Shown: one piece after another, positions 15,628-22,712 of the stretch
Numbering within the stretch: the first letter of the stretch is position 1
Layout: every line of letters begins with the position of its first letter
Assembly (NCBI GenBank): GCA_009781695.1
Contig: WQVH01000011.1
Span: forward strand, 1 to 46,281
Source: Oscillospiraceae bacterium
GTDB lineage: Bacteria; Bacillota; Clostridia; Oscillospirales; Oscillospiraceae
DNA: 46,281 nucleotides
Direction of reading: 5' to 3'
Made by a program: the position numbers and the translations under genes
The notes under the pieces: model-generated
Database searches by the model: none
The model's input: the letters and a program-made list of their open reading frames with translations, nothing else
Told to the model about the DNA's origin: nothing

Positions 15628-16700
15628 TAGCTTTTCCTCAATATTGAATAAAGGGTTTCTTCACATCCGGCATTTGCTATCAGCGTCAGCGCCCCCGCAT
15701 CGCTCGGCATGGTCACTGCCGGTAACCCGCAGAGTCTCGCAAGATGTGCATTCGGGGCTAAAACTGCGTCATATTCTTGAAAATCCAGTGCATTTTTCAT
15801 GCGCCGTCTGATACGCATAGCATGATCATAGTACTTTGAATAATTGCCTTCCGAAAGCACCATTGCACCCACAATCGCTGCAAATTTCACATCAGCGCCC
15901 AACGCTTCGGTTCGGCTTTTTTTGTAAAGCGCTTCTAAATCTGAATATTTTTCAGCTCTAAATCCGAACTTGATCCCATCATATCGACTGATACTGGCGC
16001 TGAGTTCAGCGCAGCACAGAATGTGCATCACCTGCTCACATACATCAAAGTGCTCAAGCGCAATTTCGACTGTATCACATGAGTCAAAAATTGCTGAGAC
16101 GGACTGCGATACCATCTCACCCATACCGTGCGGCATACCAACCCGCAACTTTCCTGCGCCGCTAGCTCCTGTAGGCTGATCCTTGCAGAGCATCACCCCA
16201 TCTTGCTCATCAAAACCTGAAATGATAGAAAGTATGTGCGCCCCAGCTTCAATCGACTTGCACACAACCCCAATTTGATCCATTGATGGCACAGCAGATA
16301 TCAGCCCATATCTTGAAACTGAACCATAAGTTGGATGCATGTAAAAAAGATTCTGAGCGGCAGCAGCTGCACCAATAGCACCTGTATAATCATTACATAG
16401 CGCAACATCAGCCGCACCCGAAGCAATCGCCTCAACAGCCTCACAGACAATAGTATCATGCTTGTCTGTTAAAAACAGACCGCGCACGCCGAACTCGTCC
16501 ATCTTCGCACTGCCAACTATGACGATATCGGCTTTTTCGAGTTTGGTCACGGCAGTTGCAGTGATTGGTGATATAAATCCCTCAAGCATCTTCGAACCAG
16601 CCGTAACAGGCTGTCCTTTATGCATAATGGAACCATCCAGAATTACACGTACTGCACCTTTAGGACAATCTACATTATATTTATTGACAAAATGACCCAC
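15627..16700 (-). CDS. gatA: GatA-like subunit lacking the amidase active site and N-terminus
   Basis: 357 residues against about 485 in normal GatA. The N-terminal ~60 residues are absent; the GTG start is fixed by GGAGGG 5 nt upstream. The amidase-signature core aligns without gaps over the key stretch (MDEF, then PTYGSVSRYGLI and DQIG) but all three catalytic positions are changed. The Lys of AIKDNI is Asp22, the cis-Ser of GGSSGGS is replaced (around Ile84-Val85), and the nucleophile Ser of DTGGSIR is Ala108 (DYTGAIG). It cannot be a glutaminase as normally understood. It is probably kept as a structural partner of GatB/GatC, with ammonia taken directly. Confidence 0.88.
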   Translation of the reverse strand: MGHFVNKYNVDCPKGAVRVILDGSIMHKGQPVTAGSKMLEGFISPITATAVTKLEKADIVIVGSAKMDEFGVRGLFLTDKHDTIVCEAVEAIASGAADVALCNDYTGAIGAAAAAQNLFYMHPTYGSVSRYGLISAVPSMDQIGVVCKSIEAGAHILSIISGFDEQDGVMLCKDQPTGASGAGKLRVGMPHGMGEMVSQSVSAIFDSCDTVEIALEHFDVCEQVMHILCCAELSASISRYDGIKFGFRAEKYSDLEALYKKSRTEALGADVKFAAIVGAMVLSEGNYSKYYDHAMRIRRRMKNALDFQEYDAVLAPNAHLARLCGLPAVTMPSDAGALTLIANAGCEETLYSILRKS

Positions 16701-16741
16701 GTCAACCCTCCTGATCGTTGTAGTATAGTATATTGCGTATG

Positions 16742-17017
16742 CTATTCAATGGCACCCGGAACTTGAAAATATCCATCGTATTGTTCAGGTGCATTAGACA
16801 AAAGTGCGTCTCTTGAGATCATTTTCACAGCAACATCTTCACGCAAAATGCTCTGTCCGTCTACCACTGATACAAGCGGCAGCACTCCATCGGTATCTAT
16901 CTGCTCAAGAGCCGAAAAACTTTCGATTAGCGTATCAAGGCGCTTGCTCAACTGCATACGCTCATCATCAGATAACTCTAACATGACCATATGCTCGTAA
17001 TGTTTCATATCCACCAT
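16742..17017 (-). CDS. gatC: Aspartyl/glutamyl-tRNA amidotransferase subunit C
   Basis: 91 residues, typical GatC size. It has the LSDDERMQLSKRLDTLIESFSALEQIDTDGV pattern and ends with DGYFQVPGAIE, the usual FxVPxxxE close. It wraps between GatA and GatB and stabilises the complex, which is why its survival beside a dead GatA suggests that the trimer still forms. Start ATG at 17017, with AAGGA 9 nt upstream; the ORF continues upstream without a ribosome site. Confidence 0.93.
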   Translation of the reverse strand: MVDMKHYEHMVMLELSDDERMQLSKRLDTLIESFSALEQIDTDGVLPLVSVVDGQSILREDVAVKMISRDALLSNAPEQYDGYFQVPGAIE

Positions 17018-17062
17018 AATTTTATATCCTTCTATCAAAAAATCAAAATTCCTCTTCGACCG

Positions 17063-17092
17063 ATTGTAGCATGAGGCAACGCATTGCGTCAA
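17063..17092 (-). promoter_or_regulatory. Promoter for gatCAB
   Basis: Minus strand TTGACG (17087-17092), an 18-base spacer ending TGC, and TACAAT (17063-17068), located just below the terminator hairpin that follows carB-dapF. It allows gatCAB to be expressed apart from carAB. Confidence 0.75.
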
Positions 17093-17111
17093 TGTACCGC
17101 AAAAAGAAATT

Positions 17112-17132
17112 CCGGGACTTTAAAAGTCCCGG
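17112..17132 (-). terminator. Terminator after carB-dapF
   Basis: Perfect 10-bp stem CCGGGACTTT/AAAGTCCCGG followed on the minus strand by AATTTCTTTTT. It separates the carAB-dapF and gatCAB units. Confidence 0.7.
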
Positions 17133-17139
17133 CTCCTTG

Positions 17140-17166
17140 GCTGCTGGGAGTTCAACTCCCAGCAGC
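17140..17166. repeat. Perfect palindrome with GGGAGT-AACTCCC core
   Basis: Thirteen-base arms GCTGCTGGGAGTT and AACTCCCAGCAGC with one base between. No T run follows at once. Its core resembles the larger palindrome at 45938-45985. Confidence 0.75.
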
Positions 17167-17189
17167 TTAAATCAAAAAGCAATCATGTC

Positions 17190-20100
17190 CTATATTTCTA
17201 TAACACCGTCAAAACACTTCGTTGCAGTACCGGTCATGAACACATGTTCGCCATTATAACGGATGACCAAATCTCCACCCGGCATCTTGACTGTGATGTC
17301 CGTGTCCTTCTTACAAAAACCATTCTCGACCGCAGCCACCGCAGCCGCACAAGCGCAAGTGCCGCACGATTGTGTCTCTCCATTGCCCAGCTCCCACTGG
17401 CGCATGAGCAAAGAATTTTCACCCAAGACCTGAACAAACTCAACATTGACTCTTTCAGGGAAAAGCGCATCGTTTTCTATCTTAGGCCCAATCTCTGCAA
17501 GGTCAAGCATATGCACATCATCACAGAAAATAACACTGTGTGAATTGCCAATATTCAAGCAAGAAATATTATAGCTTGCATCATCAATCTGAACAGACTT
17601 ACCTATGATCTTATCGCCATCAAGTGCCACTGGAATCTGCGTAGGATTAAATGCAACCGGCCCCATATCTACCGTGATCATTGAAACAATATCACCTGTT
17701 GTGGACACCTGCATCCGACGAATAAAACCATCCGTATCAATTTGCACCTCAGGCTTGCGCACGATGCCCTCATCGTACAGATATTTTGCAACACAGCATA
17801 ATGAATTCCCGCCGACACCGCCGGGTGTTCCATCCATATTGTATATACCGATTTTTGCATCCGCTTTATCCGATGGCTCAATCAGCACAACACCATGACC
17901 ACCGATACCCAAGTGGCGGTCACTGAGTTTGATGCTCAGACTCTCAGGATCGGTAATCCTCTTATAATCTAAGCAATTGAAGTAGATATAGTCGTTTCCA
18001 CACGCTTGCATCTTCGTAAATGGAAGTTTACGTGCTCCGGAACGCATATTGTTGATATCTACAAGCTCAATGGTTGTATCCCAATACTTGCTCATAAGGC
18101 AATCGGCTATGGCATTTGCAGTATCTACAGATGTCAGACACGGAACCGAACGCTCAACAGCCTTTCTCCTCATTTTTACGCTGTCACGGTCAGGATCACG
18201 ACCTTTGGTTGAAGTCGAAATCACATAGCTGATTTTTCCGCTTTCGATCAGAGGCAAAACATTGTTTTCGCCTTCGTAAATTTTTCCGACTTCGATAATC
18301 TCCAACCCGACACTCTTTAGCTTTTCGGCAGTACCACCGGTGGCATATAGGCTAAATCCAAGCTTAGCAAACTTGTGTGCGACGTGAATCATTTGTGCTT
18401 TGTCCTGGTCTTTGACCGAGATAAAGATTCCGCCCTTTTTGTTCATTTTGTATCCCGCCGCACGCATACCTTTGTACAGCGCCTCTTCACGCGTTGAGGC
18501 AATGCCGAGCACCTCACCGGTCGATTTCATTTCCGGTCCAAGTTGCGTATCAACATTACCGAGTTTTTCAAAGGAGAACACCGGCACTTTCACCGCAACA
18601 TACGGCGGCTGCTTGGCTATACCTGTGCCATATCCCATATGGGCAAGATTTTCTCCGAGCATACAACGAGAAGCCAGTTCAATCATCGGCACGCCTGTCA
18701 CCTTGCTAATATATGGGACAGTACGAGACGAGCGCGGATTGACCTCAATAACATATAGCTCGTCTTCGCTGAGCAAATATTGAATATTGACGATTCCGCT
18801 GACCTTCAGCGCCATGGCCAAACGCTTGGTGTGGTCGATTATTTTTTTACACAGGTAATCATTGACATTCCATGCAGGATAAACCGCAATTGAGTCGCCT
18901 GAATGGACACCGGCTCGCTCAATGTGTTCCATAATACCGGGAATCAGAATGTCCGTACCATCACAAATCGCATCAACTTCAAGCTCGGTGCCTATGAGGT
19001 ATTTGTCTATAAGTATCGGGTTTTCAATGTTTTGCCTGAGAATAATTTCCATATACTCTCGGATATCTTCCTCCGAAAACGCTATGATCATATTCTGGCC
19101 GCCCAACACATATGACGGACGCATCAACACCGGATAACCAATCTGCGCAGCCGCCTTTACAGCCTCTTCCACAGTCATGACTGTTGTACCCTCAGGTCTG
19201 AGAATATTCAGGTCTTCAAGCAACGCATCAAAGCGCTCACGGTCTTCGGCTGCATCAATTGCATCAGGCTGAGTACCCAGAATCTTCATGCCTATCTTTT
19301 TGAGATACGATGTGAGCTTGATTGCAGTCTGTCCACCGAAAGCGACCACTACAGCGTATGGGTTTTCGGTCTTTATGATATTGTGTACATCCTCGCCTGT
19401 AAGCGGATCGAAATATAGCCTGTCTGCTGTGTCATAGTCAGTTGAAACGGTCTCTGGATTATTGTTTACGATAACCACATCGTATCCGGCATTTTTAAGT
19501 GCCCAAACACAGTGCACCGAGGCATAGTCAAATTCTATACCCTGACCAATACGAATCGGACCCGATCCAAATACAATTACGGTTTTCTTTTCTTCCGCTA
19601 CGCCATTTTGCATTTTAAGTTTATCATTGGCCCTCTGCTTGCCCTTGATTTCCAACGCTTCGTTTTCATGGTCAAAAGTGGAGTAAAAATACGGTGTATC
19701 TGCCTGGAACTCCGCAGCGCACGTATCTACCATCTTGTAGACCGGAGCGATCGGATTTTTTATCTTTTGTCCTGAAAGCCGCTCTATCACTTGGTCAGGC
19801 CAGCCCATACGCTTTGCCTTGTGATAGATGTCCTCATCCAGCCCACCCGCAATGAGCTTTTGCTCCATCTCTACGAGGTTTCTGAGCTTGCATAAAAACC
19901 ACTCATCAATTTGATTGATTTCATATATTTCATCGACTGTGATGCCTCGTCTGAGCGCTTCGTACACAACGAACAAACGCTCATCTGTGCTGTCGGCCAG
20001 TCTTTTCCTGATTGTCTCGGTATCCAAGAGTTCTAAGTGTCTGTCAATCAGGCAGTCTTTTCCAAGTTCAGCGCCTCTGACCGCTTTCATGATGGCTTCT

Positions 20101-21275
20101 TCAAAGGTCGTGCCTATTGCCATGACCTCGCCGGTGGCCTTCATCTGTGTGCCAAGTGTGCGTTTTGCATAGACAAATTTGTCAAATGGGAATTTAGGGA
20201 ATTTAACTACCACATAGTCCAGTGAAGGCTCAAAGCAAGCACTCGTCCTTTTGCCTGTGACTGCATTTTTGATTTCATCCAATGTGTAACCAATCGCTAC
20301 TTTTGTTGCGACTCTGGCGATTGGATATCCGGTCGCCTTTGATGCAAGCGCCGATGAGCGCGAAACTCTTGGGTTTACCTCTATTACAGCATAGTCAAAG
20401 CTGTCGGGATGCAGTGCAAGTTGTACATTACATCCACCTTCAACACCGAGTGAGCAAACGATATCGAGGCTGGCTTTGCGCAGCATTTGATATTCTCTGT
20501 CCGCAAGTGTGACTGCAGGCGCAATGACAATACTGTCGCCTGTATGAACACCCACCGGGTCAATGTTTTCCATTGAGCAAACGGCAATCGCATTATTTTG
20601 CGTATCGCGCATGATTTCAAATTCGACTTCTTTCCATCCGGCGATGGATTTTTCGACCAGAATCTGTCCAATCGGAGACATGCGGATTCCGTTTCCGGCA
20701 ATCTCAGTCAGCTCTTCGGTGTTGTGCGCAATACCTCCGCCTGTTCCGCCAAGCGTAAATGCAGGGCGAATGATGCATGGAAATCCGATCACTTCATTGA
20801 CGAATGTATGTGCATCTTCCAGCTTTGTCACTACCTTTGAGGGGATAACGGGCTGACCGATTTCAATCATCGTGTCTTTAAACAGCTGTCTGTCTTCTGC
20901 CTTGTCAATAGTCACCGGGTTTGCTCCGAGCAACTGTACATTGTGCTTTTCTAAAAATCCTGATTTTGCGAGTTGCATGGACAAAGTCAGACCGGTCTGT
21001 CCACCAAGCGTGGATAGCAGGCTATCGGGCTTTTCTTTTTTGATGATTCTTTCAAGCACCGGTATAGTGAGCGGCTCAATATATATCCTATCTGCCATTT
21101 GGTTGTCGGTCATAATCGTTGCCGGGTTAGAGTTTACCAGGACTATTTCGATGCCTTCTTCACGCAGTGCACGACAAGCTTGAGTACCGGCATAGTCAAA
21201 CTCCGCTGCTTGTCCTATGACTATGGGGCCTGAACCTATGACGACGATTTTTTTAATACTTTTATTCAGAGGCAT
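17190..21275 (-). CDS. carB: Carbamoyl-phosphate synthase large subunit fused to DapF-like domain
   Basis: 1361 residues in one uninterrupted frame. Residues 1 to about 1078 are a full CarB: two ATP-grasp synthetase halves (SGPIVIGQAAEFDYAG near 14 and SGPIRIGQGIEFDYAS near 570) and a C-terminal methylglyoxal-synthase-like regulatory domain. Residues about 1083-1361 are a diaminopimelate-epimerase fold (PFTKMQACGNDYIYFN, DRHLGIGG, GTCACAAAVA). In that domain the first catalytic Cys (MCGNG in DapF) is Gly1155, and the Asp of GIGADG is His1127; the second Cys (SCGTC, Cys1304) remains. CarB makes carbamoyl phosphate from bicarbonate, ATP and ammonia. carA overlaps its start by 14 bases. Confidence 0.93.
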   Translation of the reverse strand: MPLNKSIKKIVVIGSGPIVIGQAAEFDYAGTQACRALREEGIEIVLVNSNPATIMTDNQMADRIYIEPLTIPVLERIIKKEKPDSLLSTLGGQTGLTLSMQLAKSGFLEKHNVQLLGANPVTIDKAEDRQLFKDTMIEIGQPVIPSKVVTKLEDAHTFVNEVIGFPCIIRPAFTLGGTGGGIAHNTEELTEIAGNGIRMSPIGQILVEKSIAGWKEVEFEIMRDTQNNAIAVCSMENIDPVGVHTGDSIVIAPAVTLADREYQMLRKASLDIVCSLGVEGGCNVQLALHPDSFDYAVIEVNPRVSRSSALASKATGYPIARVATKVAIGYTLDEIKNAVTGKRTSACFEPSLDYVVVKFPKFPFDKFVYAKRTLGTQMKATGEVMAIGTTFEEAIMKAVRGAELGKDCLIDRHLELLDTETIRKRLADSTDERLFVVYEALRRGITVDEIYEINQIDEWFLCKLRNLVEMEQKLIAGGLDEDIYHKAKRMGWPDQVIERLSGQKIKNPIAPVYKMVDTCAAEFQADTPYFYSTFDHENEALEIKGKQRANDKLKMQNGVAEEKKTVIVFGSGPIRIGQGIEFDYASVHCVWALKNAGYDVVIVNNNPETVSTDYDTADRLYFDPLTGEDVHNIIKTENPYAVVVAFGGQTAIKLTSYLKKIGMKILGTQPDAIDAAEDRERFDALLEDLNILRPEGTTVMTVEEAVKAAAQIGYPVLMRPSYVLGGQNMIIAFSEEDIREYMEIILRQNIENPILIDKYLIGTELEVDAICDGTDILIPGIMEHIERAGVHSGDSIAVYPAWNVNDYLCKKIIDHTKRLAMALKVSGIVNIQYLLSEDELYVIEVNPRSSRTVPYISKVTGVPMIELASRCMLGENLAHMGYGTGIAKQPPYVAVKVPVFSFEKLGNVDTQLGPEMKSTGEVLGIASTREEALYKGMRAAGYKMNKKGGIFISVKDQDKAQMIHVAHKFAKLGFSLYATGGTAEKLKSVGLEIIEVGKIYEGENNVLPLIESGKISYVISTSTKGRDPDRDSVKMRRKAVERSVPCLTSVDTANAIADCLMSKYWDTTIELVDINNMRSGARKLPFTKMQACGNDYIYFNCLDYKRITDPESLSIKLSDRHLGIGGHGVVLIEPSDKADAKIGIYNMDGTPGGVGGNSLCCVAKYLYDEGIVRKPEVQIDTDGFIRRMQVSTTGDIVSMITVDMGPVAFNPTQIPVALDGDKIIGKSVQIDDASYNISCLNIGNSHSVIFCDDVHMLDLAEIGPKIENDALFPERVNVEFVQVLGENSLLMRQWELGNGETQSCGTCACAAAVAAVENGFCKKDTDITVKMPGGDLVIRYNGEHVFMTGTATKCFDGVIEI

Positions 21276-22332
21276 TTGGACATCCCCCTTCCATTATTGT
21301 TTTAAATTTGTTGAATATCTCCTCATCGGGGGCAAATTGTATTGAAAACGCCGGAATGTTTTTGTATTCAATACCTTCACAAGTTCCGTCGTTTACATTG
21401 ACAAAGCTCATTATGGCATTTTCCGGCAAAGAGCCCACATTGACTGCATAACCGTGATTTTGGGTGGTTACAAATGCGCGTGTGGAGCATACTTCTTTGA
21501 CTGCTTGATTTGCACCTCTATGTCCAAAATGGAGTTTTTCGGTTTTCGCTCCGTTTGCAAGCGCCAACATCTGATGTCCCAGATCCAAACCAAGCATCGG
21601 TACATTTTTGCCGCATAGTTTTTTGATCTGTTCAATAATTTGCACATTTTCTGCCGGGTCTCCCGGCCCACCTGATAGCACAATGCCATCGGGTTTCTTT
21701 TCAAGCAGCTGATCAGCGGTGGCATCAAATGGCATCACGGTCGCATGGCAACCATGTGCTTCCAGCCATTTTACCGCTTTATGTGCGCCGCCAAAATCCC
21801 AAACGGCGACATGCTTTCCTGATTTTCCATTTTCGATTTCCCATTTTCCATCGGCTACCGAAACAGCTTTTATCGCATCGGTGATTTTTGTATTACGTAA
21901 GGTTGCCCACTCATCTTTACTCAGTTCAGATTTTTTGGAAACCTTCGCATTCATAACGCCATGTTCTCGAATTTCGCGAGTCAGCTTCCGGGTATCAATG
22001 CCAAACAGACCCGGAATTTTCTTTTCGCGTAAAAAAGAGTCAAGATTTCCTTCGCTTCTAAAGTTCGAAGGCTCTTGACACCAATCTCTAACAATATACG
22101 CTTTTAAGTGTGCCGTTCCGGGGCCAAAGTCTTCGTGAATCGCTCCATAATTTCCAATCAATGGGAATGTCTGCAATAAAATCTGTCCATGATATGCAGG
22201 ATCTGATAATGCTTCCATATAACCTGTCATGCTCGTTGAGAAAACTAATTCTCCGATGGCTTCTCCATCGTATCCGAACGATTTCCCTTTGAAAACTGAA
22301 CCGTTTTCAAGTATCAAATATGCTTCGCTCAA
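21262..22332 (-). CDS. carA: Carbamoyl-phosphate synthase small subunit with lost glutaminase triad
   Basis: 356 residues from a TTG start (22332) placed 8 nt after GGAGG. The N-terminal CarA domain (GELVFSTSMTGYMEALSDPAY, PLIGNYG) and the C-terminal class I amidotransferase domain (VLSGGPGDP, FGHRGANQ, QNHGYAV) are well conserved. The nucleophile motif GICLGHQ reads GLDLGHQ (Asp250 for Cys), and the HPE motif reads APD (Ala334, Asp336). The spacing of 84 and 2 residues matches E. coli Cys269-His353-Glu355 exactly, so the positions are secure. It can still cap and gate CarB, but should not hydrolyse glutamine. First gene of the carA-carB unit. Confidence 0.92.
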   Translation of the reverse strand: MSEAYLILENGSVFKGKSFGYDGEAIGELVFSTSMTGYMEALSDPAYHGQILLQTFPLIGNYGAIHEDFGPGTAHLKAYIVRDWCQEPSNFRSEGNLDSFLREKKIPGLFGIDTRKLTREIREHGVMNAKVSKKSELSKDEWATLRNTKITDAIKAVSVADGKWEIENGKSGKHVAVWDFGGAHKAVKWLEAHGCHATVMPFDATADQLLEKKPDGIVLSGGPGDPAENVQIIEQIKKLCGKNVPMLGLDLGHQMLALANGAKTEKLHFGHRGANQAVKEVCSTRAFVTTQNHGYAVNVGSLPENAIMSFVNVNDGTCEGIEYKNIPAFSIQFAPDEEIFNKFKTIMEGGCPNASE

Positions 22333-22360
22333 AAACTTCACCTCCACAATTATTCGTCAA

Positions 22361-22389
22361 ATAATATCATAATCACACATACATGGCAA
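22361..22389 (-). promoter_or_regulatory. Promoter for carA-carB
   Basis: Minus strand TTGCCA (22384-22389), a 17-base spacer and TATTAT (22361-22366), 28 bases before the TTG start. No pyrimidine attenuator or PyrR-binding hairpin was recognised between it and carA. Confidence 0.7.
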
Positions 22390-22515
22390 GGTAAAATTTT
22401 ATTATTTTTAAGAAAAATTTTGTGATTTAAATGCACAAAGTGGCCAATTGCTGTTGCATATACAATATAATAACACATTAAAAACAAGTGCATCAAAAAA
22501 TAATAAAAATAATAC

Positions 22516-22544
22516 TTGAATCTTTGCACAACCTGTTGTATACT
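22516..22544 (+). promoter_or_regulatory. Promoter for tRNA-Pro
   Basis: TTGAAT (22516-22521), a 17-base spacer and TATACT (22539-22544), 45 bases before the tRNA. Confidence 0.6.
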
Positions 22545-22588
22545 GGTTTGCGTTCGGCAATTGACGAATTGTAGTTGAATATCGGGAT

Positions 22589-22664
22589 CGGGGTGTGGCG
22601 CAGTTGGTAGCGTGCGTGCTTTGGGAGCATGAGGCCGAGAGTTCGAGTCTCTCCACTCCGACCA
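22589..22664 (+). tRNA. tRNA-Pro (TGG)
   Basis: 76-nt cloverleaf with acceptor CGGGGTG/CACTCCG, encoded ACCA end, anticodon loop TTTGGGA with anticodon TGG, and a normal T loop TTCGAGT. It stands alone between the divergent carA promoter and the surface-protein gene. Confidence 0.97.
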
Positions 22665-22712
22665 TGCGCCTTGTTCTTACGCTAGTGGCCTGTAAAGCCC
22701 AAAAATCACCAA

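Noticed and set aside
17100-17170. CRISPR-like repeats
   Set aside because: Two different hairpins without spacers or copies. No CRISPR array was seen in the window.
17190-21275. Frameshift or assembly join creating the CarB-DapF fusion
   Set aside because: The frame is continuous through the junction, with residues expected of both domains at their edges; only read data could still change this.
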